From positions 1-37,726 of the forward strand of contig CAMJBT010000028.1 in NCBI GenBank assembly GCA_946403965.1: a DNA stretch of 37,726 bases, read 5' to 3'. Positions 8,124-15,428 of the stretch are shown here, one piece after another. Under the pieces are notes generated by a model. The model had not been told where the DNA came from. It searched no databases and worked only from the letters and a program-made list of their open reading frames with translations. The position numbers and the translations under genes are program-made. Position 1 is the first letter of the stretch, and each line of letters starts with the position of its first letter. Origin of the DNA: an uncultured Pseudobutyrivibrio sp. Its GTDB lineage: Bacteria; Bacillota; Clostridia; Lachnospirales; Lachnospiraceae.

Positions 8124-8867
8124 TCACTTAATCCAATCTACTGGATCATTATAATTTTCTTCCAGCCAATCTTTAAGACTTTGATTAATCACTTGACCAT
8201 TTACCTCAAGTCTATCACTGTGTGAACCTTCTTCATTATCTTCTCCGTGTACTTCACCAAAACGATTTACCTTTAAACCAGCACTATCTATTGCTAATGT
8301 ACAAAAATACAAATCACCAGCGCCACCTGCACCATAATACTTACCGTCTTTCTGAAGGTCCTCAAACTGTCTTGCACCGAGATTGGTGCCATATATTTTT
8401 CCTGTGTCTCTTGTCAAGATTAGATAATTTCCACCACCTTCATATAAACAAATAATCAACTCTTTACCATTTTGATTATCTAAATCTACCAAGGTTACAC
8501 CTTGAATATCAGGTTTTCTCTCAGATACAATTGATGATAAATATTCGTTAAAAGTAACTTCCTTATTACACCAATCAAAACAATAAAACTTTTCATCGTT
8601 TTTTAGTACAGAAAGATACTCCTGAAAAACTACTTGATCTTCATAATCCATTAGTTCTCTATAATGCTCCCAATTAATTTCAGTATATTCTTCTGAAACC
8701 TCAAGTTCAGAATCATTTTGGTCTTTAATGTCATACTCCACATCACCAATATTTAAATCTGCCTCTTCTATATCATTTTTTTTAATTCCACAGCTAATTA
8801 AATTTGCTGCAATAGCTCCAATTAAAATAGTTCTTTTCAAGCTATTCATAATCTTTAAAATATTCAT
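8124..8867 (-). CDS. Putative lipoprotein of the LXG cassette
   Basis: The 247-residue product starts at the ATG at 8867, 5 nt after a strong GGAGGAG; the longer frame to 8939 has no such site and would bury the signal peptide. The signal peptide ends in the lipobox LISC (Cys26). The mature protein is acidic, with a VTLVDLDNQNGKELIICLYE segment like the VCBS-type motif in its downstream neighbour, then a glycine-rich YYGAGGAGDLYF stretch. It overlaps the 3' end of the muralytic gene upstream by 26 nt, so the two are translationally coupled. No family is firmly recognised. An exported lipoprotein made together with a peptidoglycan-cleaving enzyme would suit a cognate immunity protein; this is inference. 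Confidence 0.75.
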   Translation of the reverse strand: MNILKIMNSLKRTILIGAIAANLISCGIKKNDIEEADLNIGDVEYDIKDQNDSELEVSEEYTEINWEHYRELMDYEDQVVFQEYLSVLKNDEKFYCFDWCNKEVTFNEYLSSIVSERKPDIQGVTLVDLDNQNGKELIICLYEGGGNYLILTRDTGKIYGTNLGARQFEDLQKDGKYYGAGGAGDLYFCTLAIDSAGLKVNRFGEVHGEDNEEGSHSDRLEVNGQVINQSLKDWLEENYNDPVDWIK

Positions 8868-9954
8868 ACCACTCCTCCGCACTAGCCCCTCTCTCATCAA
8901 TCGCATCAATTGTATCCATCGACCTTTCATATGACGCATGGAAAATAAGTGCTAGACATGACGGTGCAGCATTAGAATTCTGGAATTCCTTAAATGACAT
9001 CTGTACCTTATCAGGCATATGTTCCTCATAGTCTGATCCTGTAAAATCAAAATATCTTTTAAATTCATCAGTATAATACCAATTCTTCGATTGCATTAAA
9101 TAATCCAATTGACAATTCATAGCCTTTTTTGGATTATCTCTTACTAACTCATTTAGTCCATTTGGAACCGTATACCCTTGTTTTTCCATGTACCTAAAAA
9201 ATTCTTTTCTATCATCGGATGTATACTGTACTATACCATATCCACCAATCAGAGAATTAACACCATGTTGCCAAACCCCAGGATTTACTTTTGATTCCTC
9301 ATATATATTTCCTAAAAGACCACATATTGCCTCTTTTGACCATCCCTTATCTCTTAAATACCAATAAATATATTCGGCATTCGCATTAATCTTTTCTTTT
9401 TTCATCATTTCTTGACCTACTAGTACCTCACCATATACAGATGCATGAAATAGCCTTAATTTTCCATGTATTCGTTCTAAAATTTTATCTGCATCAGATG
9501 AACTATACAGACTAGCGCCATAAAGTGCCAAAAGCAAACTTGAATAATTTTCTTTCAGATAAGTCATTTCATCTTCTTCAAAGCCATACTTTGTTTCAAT
9601 ATAATCATATATTTTTTCATATTGTTTACTGATATTTATAGGAGTCATTTTATTATGTTTAGTTCCACAAGTAATAATACTATTCGCTGCAATTCTATCT
9701 GCATATATTATTGAATCACAAATCTTGTTTAATGCCTCTGGCAAAACTATCCCTGCGTGATAGCTATGTAATTTTGACAGATTAATCATCCTTTCTAGGT
9801 ATGTATAAAGCTTTCTACCACTTTCTGTTCCAGTTGTTTTACCCATATAATCCAATATGGATTCATCGAGTACACATGCCTGTCCAGCTTCTGACATATC
9901 GCCAGTAATTACTTTATATATTGTTTCATCTATGGCAACTATTTTTTCTTCCAT
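8842..9954 (-). CDS. Phage-tail-lysozyme-like muralytic protein of the LXG cassette
   Basis: In this 370-residue product, residues 190-345 look like the phage_tail_lys lysozyme fold. WYLRDKGWSKEAICGLLGNI leads to the acidic pair Glu219-Glu220 (the likely catalytic Glu is here), then VNPGVWQ and GGYGIVQY (237-244), typical of lysozymes that cleave glycan strands. The N-terminal half (1-185) is all-helical and unknown. It holds the segment KYGFEEDEMTYLKENY, similar in pattern to one in the LXG partner protein (10359-11261). There is no signal peptide or TM segment, so export would need a dedicated route such as type VII secretion or lysis. The ribosome site is AAGGAAA. The neighbours are a small lipoprotein 34 nt upstream and an overlapping lipoprotein downstream. 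It could be an antibacterial effector or a wall hydrolase that helps secretion. Confidence 0.7.
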   Translation of the reverse strand: MEEKIVAIDETIYKVITGDMSEAGQACVLDESILDYMGKTTGTESGRKLYTYLERMINLSKLHSYHAGIVLPEALNKICDSIIYADRIAANSIITCGTKHNKMTPINISKQYEKIYDYIETKYGFEEDEMTYLKENYSSLLLALYGASLYSSSDADKILERIHGKLRLFHASVYGEVLVGQEMMKKEKINANAEYIYWYLRDKGWSKEAICGLLGNIYEESKVNPGVWQHGVNSLIGGYGIVQYTSDDRKEFFRYMEKQGYTVPNGLNELVRDNPKKAMNCQLDYLMQSKNWYYTDEFKRYFDFTGSDYEEHMPDKVQMSFKEFQNSNAAPSCLALIFHASYERSMDTIDAIDERGASAEEWYEYFKDYE

Positions 9955-9988
9955 TTTTTATTTCCTTAATTATTAAACGTTTTTTATT

Positions 9989-10375
9989 TTATAAATACTC
10001 AAGATATACCGTTTCAACGTTCACAACCGTACTGTTTCTGAATTGCACGAGAAGAACCTCATACCCTTCCATATCATCATAACGAATTGTATATTTTAAA
10101 TAATAATTTTCGTCATTCCATTCACTATCTGAATCATACTTACCACTATCTTGACCAAGCAATTCTTCAACTTCAATATCACTCTTTCCTATCAAATATG
10201 AATTGTTGACCAAATCATCCACCATTCTATAGCGCTCAGTTTTTTCCATTTTTTTCCACTCATCACTATTAAATGAAATCTGTGATTCTATTTTTTTACA
10301 AGCTGTTCCAACTACACAAACATTTATCATATTCAAAATGATAAATATCTTTTTTATTTTATTGGGGAAACTCAT
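9989..10375 (-). CDS. Small BamE/SmpA-like lipoprotein, candidate immunity protein
   Basis: The 128-residue product has the lipobox VGTAC (Cys26) after a hydrophobic signal peptide. The mature part follows the SmpA/OmlA (BamE) pattern: an RYRMVDDL helix, GKSDIEVEELLGQD, then an aromatic strand and a final strand VLLVQFRNSTVVNVE. In Gram-positives this fold occurs in many small lipoproteins. The start overlaps the preceding gene by 17 nt, with AAGGAG 7 nt before the ATG, so it is translated together with the LXG toxin-half candidate. Its position directly behind an effector is where immunity genes usually lie. The fold call is moderate; the immunity role is inference. Confidence 0.65.
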   Translation of the reverse strand: MSFPNKIKKIFIILNMINVCVVGTACKKIESQISFNSDEWKKMEKTERYRMVDDLVNNSYLIGKSDIEVEELLGQDSGKYDSDSEWNDENYYLKYTIRYDDMEGYEVLLVQFRNSTVVNVETVYLEYL

Positions 10376-11261
10376 AATTCACTCCTTGATAAATCGACAT
10401 AATCCACTGTATAAAAGTACTCTTAGCTTTTGAGATATCTGTTTTATTACCTTCCTGTATATAAGTACTTCCAAGTGTTTTTTTCTCGATAACCTCACGT
10501 GTATTGATTATACCTATTTCAACGTCACCATTACCCATGTTCTCAAAAAATTCAATAGCACGTTGCTTACTATCTTTTCCAATATCCTCATAATATGAAA
10601 CCCATGCCCCTAATCCTATATTTTCATTTTTAATCATACGCTGATATATATTAATTGCATCAACATCTGATTTAAAATCTTCCTCAGAATATCGGCCTGA
10701 ATCAATATCACCTTTAAAACTAATTTCATATTGAGTCATAGTATGCGAAAACTGTAGTTCTGGTGAAGAATTAAATATATCTATAGCCCATCTAGATAAA
10801 TCTATTTTTTTATTTTCATACATGTTATCGCCATGACTAAATGCAGCTATCTGAACAATAGTATGAGCAAAATCATTCTCGTTTTCATTCATTCTAGCCT
10901 TAAATTTAGAATGTGTTTCGTTATAAAAAGAAGAAGCATCGATATTTATCCCTGCATCCCTTAAATCACTGTACCGATAATCTGCATGCTGCAAATTTAT
11001 CAATACACGTAAATCCAAAATTCCCTGTTCGGTCAATCCTGCAAATTTTAAATTTTGTATTGCCCCTTCTACGGTTTGCTGCCCAGTTGTTAATCTCCAT
11101 CTTTTAGCATCATAGCTTATACAAAGAGCTGCTAGAATACCGTATGAATATGCAATACGTGTATAAGGATCAAATGATATTACAAGGCTAAACTTGTTTA
11201 TTGCATTCAATGCTTTTTCTATCAATTGAGCCTCCTGATATGTATAACCAAACACAGTCAT
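10359..11261 (-). CDS. Probable C-terminal half of a split LXG effector (unknown toxin-like domain)
   Basis: The 300-residue product begins with an ATG that overlaps the LXG protein's stop (ATGA), without a clear ribosome site. Read upstream in the same frame, this ORF stays open back to an A7 run inside the LXG gene (11287-11293) and gives a helix, QTIQTLMTVFGYTYQEAQ, that runs smoothly into the annotated start. That suggests one original protein of about 560-575 residues. The body has FAHTIVQIAAFSHGDN and a terminal half of short helices (DAINIYQRMIKN, YYEDIGKDSK). I recall similar stretches in Firmicutes LXG-associated proteins but cannot name a domain. There is no signal peptide or TM segment. 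Toxin activity is not shown. Confidence 0.65.
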   Translation of the reverse strand: MTVFGYTYQEAQLIEKALNAINKFSLVISFDPYTRIAYSYGILAALCISYDAKRWRLTTGQQTVEGAIQNLKFAGLTEQGILDLRVLINLQHADYRYSDLRDAGINIDASSFYNETHSKFKARMNENENDFAHTIVQIAAFSHGDNMYENKKIDLSRWAIDIFNSSPELQFSHTMTQYEISFKGDIDSGRYSEEDFKSDVDAINIYQRMIKNENIGLGAWVSYYEDIGKDSKQRAIEFFENMGNGDVEIGIINTREVIEKKTLGSTYIQEGNKTDISKAKSTFIQWIMSIYQGVNYEFPQ

Positions 11262-12052
11262 AAGCGTTTGTATTGTTTGATCATCATTTTTTTGTGATTA
11301 TTATCGTTGTTCTTCTGATGAGTACTTTTTGAAGTCGCTTTAGAATTAGTTTTTCCTATATTATCAAGAATATTTACATTTTGCACAGAATTTACCAAAG
11401 AAAAATTGCTTAGCATCAATCCTGTGTTAACCATCTTAAACTGCAAATCATCAATATCCTCTTCTAGCAAAAGACTATCTATATACTCTACCTCATCTTT
11501 TTCAAACTCAACCAATTTTCGTCTAACTTTACTAATGAAACCTGTATTCTTGTCATAGCCACCACAAATATCAGCAAGTGAATCTCTTGCTGCAGTAGTA
11601 CAGGGGTGTTTAAATGTCCACATATGTCCATATCTATTTTGTAAATCAGTAGCTATATCATCAAACTCCGTGCAATAATCATCTAATTTACCAAAAAATT
11701 CACACAAATCCTCTTGAACCATGTCCAAAGTATCGGTATCAATTCTAGCATTTGGGTGAGCATCAACTTTCTCTGCAAAAGACTCTAGTGAATGTTCATG
11801 CATTTTTAGGAACTTTTGTTTTATGATACCCATCGACTCTAGAAATCCCATTTCCACAGTATTAATGTAGTCTTTAGCTGCGGTAGCGTCATCGCCTTTA
11901 TGGGTATCATTAGTCCTATATCTATTATAAACCGAAACCAATTCCTCTTTATTGACTTTATAATTTGAAAACAAATATTTCAAATCTGAAATAGCTGTTT
12001 TTGTATCTTCAACACTAAAATAAATATTGCTGAGCTGCATATCTCTATTCAT
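11258..12052 (-). CDS. LXG-domain protein (type VII secretion targeting half)
   Basis: The 264-residue product uses the ATG at 12052, which overlaps the end of the upstream gene; starts at 12064 and 12040 are also possible, and none has a good ribosome site. Residues 5-210 follow the LXG pattern: long amphipathic helices, GDDATAAKDYINTV, and SFAEKVDAHPNARIDTDTLD, which matches the family's conserved 'ArIDtDyL' strip. LXG domains target polymorphic toxins to the type VII (Esx/Yuk) secretion system. Here the protein ends shortly after the LXG part in a lysine- and asparagine-rich tail. The toxin part appears to lie in the next gene in the -1 frame. A YwqH-like gene upstream completes the usual order. 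Confidence 0.72.
   Translation of the reverse strand: MNRDMQLSNIYFSVEDTKTAISDLKYLFSNYKVNKEELVSVYNRYRTNDTHKGDDATAAKDYINTVEMGFLESMGIIKQKFLKMHEHSLESFAEKVDAHPNARIDTDTLDMVQEDLCEFFGKLDDYCTEFDDIATDLQNRYGHMWTFKHPCTTAARDSLADICGGYDKNTGFISKVRRKLVEFEKDEVEYIDSLLLEEDIDDLQFKMVNTGLMLSNFSLVNSVQNVNILDNIGKTNSKATSKSTHQKNNDNNHKKMMIKQYKRL
11287..11293 (-). other. A7 homopolymer at the LXG / toxin-half frame junction
   Basis: On the minus strand the codons are CAC AAA AAA ATG. The -1 frame after this run (AAT GAT GAT CAA ...) is open and enters the downstream ORF in phase. One extra A would fuse the two genes. Programmed or transcriptional slippage, an indel in the strain, or a sequencing error are all possible. 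Confidence 0.6.
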
Positions 12053-12422
12053 CCAATATAGCATCTAACTCACTTTTCAAACTACTAATTCTGTATCTAC
12101 ATTCAGTTATCAAAGTCTCATACTTCGATATAGTTTGACGTATATCATATATCAAATCTTCAACTTCTGAAGACAAAGAGGCCAATACTTTACAATGATA
12201 ATCCTTTTGTTCTGTAGCTGCATCAGCATCATCTCCCAGCCAATAATCGTTATCTGATATACTGTATGCTTTTATTTTCAGGTAAATATCATCCTCAAAA
12301 AATATCAGTTTTGTTTGTATTTTTGTTTCAGCTTGCCTCAAATAATTGATATGCTCCTGGTATTCTCGTATTTTTCCTTCCAATGAAGATATTTCACTCC
12401 TAATATTACTTTCTCTATCCAA
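12045..12422 (-). CDS. YwqH/DUF5082-like coiled-coil protein, LXG partner
   Basis: The 125-residue product begins with a TTG start (12420-12422) because no ATG lies nearby; AAGGAAA is 9 nt upstream. It is almost wholly helical: a coiled coil (5-40), a WLGDDADAA turn near residue 62 resembling the W-x-G turn of Esx proteins, and a second coiled coil (75-122). This matches DUF5082/YwqH, small proteins encoded just before LXG toxins (B. subtilis ywqH-ywqI-ywqJ), which act as targeting partners or chaperones of the effector. It is the first gene of the cassette and overlaps the next. A TATAAA-like -10 lies about 30 nt upstream, without a clear -35. No WXG100 gene or EssC-type ATPase is in the window. 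Confidence 0.68.
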   Translation of the reverse strand: MDRESNIRSEISSLEGKIREYQEHINYLRQAETKIQTKLIFFEDDIYLKIKAYSISDNDYWLGDDADAATEQKDYHCKVLASLSSEVEDLIYDIRQTISKYETLITECRYRISSLKSELDAILDE

Positions 12423-12664
12423 TGTCTAATTTCCTTCCAAATATTTTTATACTAAAAAACAAAAAACTCTTTGCATTCTATCATCCATCCTAAGTGGGGG
12501 CAATATTTTTCAGAGTAATGCCACACTATTTTTACTGCAACCCGTTTTCTGGTAACCAACCTCTATACTTTCCCCCCTCACAATCAAAAGTTTATATGTA
12601 TTTTCTACTGGTATTTTCCGTGATAATAGTATCATCAAATATAGTGACTGAAAGGAGCTTTACT

Positions 12665-14662
12665 ATGATTTATTATGTTGATGCCAAGGCTTTCCGTGAC
12701 GGAGACGGTTCAAAGGAAAGACCTTTTAAGCATATTGGGGATGCTGCTGCAATCGCAGTTGCTGGCGATGAAGTTTTGGTTGCAAATGGAATTTATAGAG
12801 AGAAGGTAACTCCTAAAAATGCAGGTACTGAGGATGCACCAATTGTTTATCGTGCACAGGAGAAACTTGGCGCAGTGATTACTGGCGCAGAGCCTATATC
12901 AGGTTGGGAGAAGCAAGAAGGAAATCTCTGGACTGTTAGGGTAAACAATGGGCTTTTTGCAGACTACAATCCATACACTACAAGGGTTTATGGAGACTGG
13001 TATTTTTCTCCTGCCATCCGACATACAGGAGCAGTCTTTTTAAATGACAAGATGATGTATGAGTGTGACTCTATTGAAGATTGTAAAAAGGGGGAACCAA
13101 ATCCTTTTGCATGGGATCTTGAAGAAGCCTCATATCTTTGGTTCACAGAACAGGATATTGCCAAGAATGAGACGATTCTTTATGCAAACTTTCAAGGGCT
13201 TGATCCTAATAAAGAAAAGGTGGAAATACTTGTCCGCAGAAACTGTTTTATGCCAGATGAAAATGGAATAAATTATATTACAGTTAGCGGCTTCAATATC
13301 AACAAAGCAGCTACTACATGGGCGCCACCAGCCGCATATCAGGATGGAATGATTGGACCACATTGGAGCAAAGGATGGATAATTGAAGACTGTGAAATTT
13401 ACGGTAGCCGTTGCTGCGGCATATCTCTGGGTAAATATCTAGACCCTGAAAATGATATGTATTTTACCGTCAGAAAAGTAAAAAGCCCTACTCAGATGGA
13501 GCGCGATGCTGTATGCCGCGGTCAATATCATGGTTGGCTCAAAGAAAACATTGGCCACCATATTATCAGACGTTGCCACATTCATCATTGTGAGCAGACA
13601 GGAATTGTAGGGCGCATGGGCGGAGTCTTCTCTACTATTGAGGATTGCCACATTCATCACATCTGCAATTCACAACAGCTTGGTGGAGCCGAGACTGCTG
13701 GTATCAAACTACACGCTGGTATTGATGTAACAATCAGACGAAATCATATTCACCACAATATTATGGGTGTATGGCTTGATTGGGAAGCACAGGGTGCCAG
13801 AATCACAGGTAATCTTATGCATGACAACTGCCGACCAGAGGGACGTAAGCAGGCGGACGGAGCCATGTTCAACACTGATGTATTTATCGAGGTTGGTCAT
13901 GGTCCTACACTAATCGACAACAATCTCCTGCTTTCTCCTGTAGCAATCACCATTCCTAGTGAAGGTATTGCCTGTGTACACAACCTGATACTTGGAAGCT
14001 TCAGTCTCATCAATTCTGGTGTTGACAGTGTGATTAACAACCAGCGAGAGCCACGTTACACACCTTACCATATCAGACACAGAACAGAGGTTGCCGGATT
14101 TATGACAATCCTCCATGGCGATGATAGAATCTACAACAATATTTTTGTTCAGCATCATCCTATAACTGATAGCTCAAAAACTGCTGCAGATGCAGACTAT
14201 CAGGCAGTAGGTACTGCACCATTTGACATCTTCCCAACTTACGAGGAATGGTACAAACCATTTTCTAGTGATGCAGATCCTGATATGGGTGACCTTGCAG
14301 AAGCTCATTTCGGTCACCTTCCAGTATGGGTAGATGGAAATGTTTATTTAAACGGGGCGAATATATATAAGAATGAAGTTCACAAACTAGAAAATAAGAA
14401 GTTTAATCCTGAAATCCTTCTTACAGAAAAGGATGGTAGCTACTACCTCGACAGTAAGCTTGCTAAAGCTTTATCCGATTTCACTGGCAGCATGATTTCA
14501 ACTGATTCTCTAGGTCTTGCCTTTGAACCTGAGCAAGCCTTTGAAAATCCTGATGGTACACCTATCATCTTTAACAAAGATTACTTTGGAAATCATAGAG
14601 CTGTAAAGCCAGTTCCTGGACCTTTTGCAAATTATGAATCAAACATGCTGATTTGGAAATAG
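12665..14662 (+). CDS. GH120-type beta-xylosidase (right-handed beta-helix), intracellular
   Basis: The 665-residue product resembles Thermoanaerobacterium XylC, the GH120 reference enzyme, throughout: GDWYFSPAIRHTGAVFLND, TTWAPPAAYQDGMIGPHWSK, HHIIRRCHIHHCEQTGIVG and AGIKLHAGIDV. XylC's nucleophile Asp and acid/base Glu correspond to Asp372 (LDWEAQG) and Glu409 (VFIEVGHGP); between them lies a 14-residue insertion (CRPEGRKQADGAM...) absent from XylC as I recall it. The start is the ATG at 12665 with AAAGGAG upstream. An in-frame extension to 12494 lacks a ribosome site and is non-homologous. There is no signal peptide, so it would split imported xylo-oligosaccharides in the cytoplasm and complement the secreted GH10 xylanase. 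It is transcribed alone, divergent from the LXG cassette. Confidence 0.88.
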   Translation: MIYYVDAKAFRDGDGSKERPFKHIGDAAAIAVAGDEVLVANGIYREKVTPKNAGTEDAPIVYRAQEKLGAVITGAEPISGWEKQEGNLWTVRVNNGLFADYNPYTTRVYGDWYFSPAIRHTGAVFLNDKMMYECDSIEDCKKGEPNPFAWDLEEASYLWFTEQDIAKNETILYANFQGLDPNKEKVEILVRRNCFMPDENGINYITVSGFNINKAATTWAPPAAYQDGMIGPHWSKGWIIEDCEIYGSRCCGISLGKYLDPENDMYFTVRKVKSPTQMERDAVCRGQYHGWLKENIGHHIIRRCHIHHCEQTGIVGRMGGVFSTIEDCHIHHICNSQQLGGAETAGIKLHAGIDVTIRRNHIHHNIMGVWLDWEAQGARITGNLMHDNCRPEGRKQADGAMFNTDVFIEVGHGPTLIDNNLLLSPVAITIPSEGIACVHNLILGSFSLINSGVDSVINNQREPRYTPYHIRHRTEVAGFMTILHGDDRIYNNIFVQHHPITDSSKTAADADYQAVGTAPFDIFPTYEEWYKPFSSDADPDMGDLAEAHFGHLPVWVDGNVYLNGANIYKNEVHKLENKKFNPEILLTEKDGSYYLDSKLAKALSDFTGSMISTDSLGLAFEPEQAFENPDGTPIIFNKDYFGNHRAVKPVPGPFANYESNMLIWK

Positions 14663-14745
14663 CCAAAATTATCTACACATCTTTCAAGCACAGCTTGTTA
14701 TTTACTTTATAGGAATTACAGTATGATTTCCAAATAAAGAAAAAT

Positions 14746-14780
14746 AATGCCTCTCCTACTTTACATATAGGAGAGGCATT
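14746..14780. terminator. Bidirectional terminator between the GH120 gene and queF
   Basis: AATGCCTCTCCTA (14746-14758) pairs perfectly with TAGGAGAGGCATT (14768-14780), a 13-bp stem with a 9-nt loop. ATTTTTCTTTATTT follows on the minus strand, so it ends the que operon well; it can also end the convergent GH120 transcript. The same AAATGCCTCT end occurs in the foldback at 20272-20509. Confidence 0.8.
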
Positions 14781-14791
14781 TGCATTATTAT

Positions 14792-14873
14792 GACTTCTTG
14801 CTGACCAAACAATGAAATTGTCAGCAAGAATCCTGCTTTGCAGGGCTTTTCCTTAAGTTGCCCGCAAGAAGTC
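14792..14873. repeat. Dispersed composite stem-loop repeat, full-length copy
   Basis: Outer arms GACTTCTTGC (14792-14801) and GCAAGAAGTC (14864-14873) are perfect complements. TTCTTGCTGAC (14795-14805) also pairs with GTCAGCAAGAA (14820-14830), and CCTGC-ttt-GCAGG (14832-14844) forms a third hairpin, so alternative folds compete. Bases 14802-14843 recur in reverse orientation at 20216-20257 with one mismatch. The right end recurs in shortened form at 32484-32517. Confidence 0.75.
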
Positions 14874-14882
14874 GTCATAAAT

Positions 14883-15374
14883 TTATCTGTTATCCACTTT
14901 CTCTGGATACATATCATGATTTGCCATTCTATTGAAGGCCACATCCTCCCACTTTGTTCCAGGCTTTCCATAGTTGCAATATGGGTCGATGGAAATACCA
15001 CCTCTTGGAGTAAATTTCCCCCAAACTTCGATGTACTTTGGATCCATCAACTTTATTAAATCCTTCATGATAATATTTACGCAATCCTCATGAAAATCCC
15101 CATGATTTCTAAAGCTGAAAAGATATAGTTTTAATGATTTGCTTTCTACCATCTTTTCACCTGGTACGTAGGAAATAATGATATTTGCAAAATCCGGCTG
15201 GCCAGTAATCGGGCAAAGTGATGTAAACTCAGGACAATTAAACTTTACAAAATAATCATTTTCAGGATGCTTGTTTAAAAATGTTTGTAGCATCTCTGGC
15301 GCATAATTGTCTGGGTATTGGTTGTTTTTATTTCCAAGTAACGTAAGTGTTCCTTCATCTTTTCTATCTGACAT
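14883..15374 (-). CDS. queF: NADPH-dependent preQ0 reductase QueF (type I, short form)
   Basis: The 163-residue product catalyses the last step of preQ1 synthesis, reducing the nitrile of 7-cyano-7-deazaguanine to an aminomethyl group with [19 protein letters not shown] (50-63) contains the Cys54 nucleophile that forms the thioimide. The QueF motif [20 protein letters not shown] (78-97) binds NADPH. The length matches the unimodular YkvM type. The start has GGAGG 9 nt upstream. It is the last gene of queD-queE-folE-queC-queF, 54 nt after queC, and is followed by the terminator at 14746-14780. Confidence 0.96.
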   Translation of the reverse strand: MSDRKDEGTLTLLGNKNNQYPDNYAPEMLQTFLNKHPENDYFVKFNCPEFTSLCPITGQPDFANIIISYVPGEKMVESKSLKLYLFSFRNHGDFHEDCVNIIMKDLIKLMDPKYIEVWGKFTPRGGISIDPYCNYGKPGTKWEDVAFNRMANHDMYPEKVDNR

Positions 15375-15428
15375 TTCTTTTTACCTCCATATTACATTTC
15401 GTATATACGAACAGCTTTTTCAAAATAA

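Noticed and set aside
9780..9799. ATTAATCATCCTTTCTAGG occurring both in the lysozyme-like gene and upstream of the last lipoprotein gene (near 8036)
   Set aside because: A 19-nt match in AT-rich DNA with no shared flanks or structure; may be chance or a small local copy, not enough to call a repeat family.
12494..12664. N-terminal extension of the GH120 gene with a hydrophobic stretch that could be a signal anchor
   Set aside because: No ribosome site precedes 12494, the extension does not resemble GH120 proteins, and AAAGGAG lies just before the ATG at 12665.
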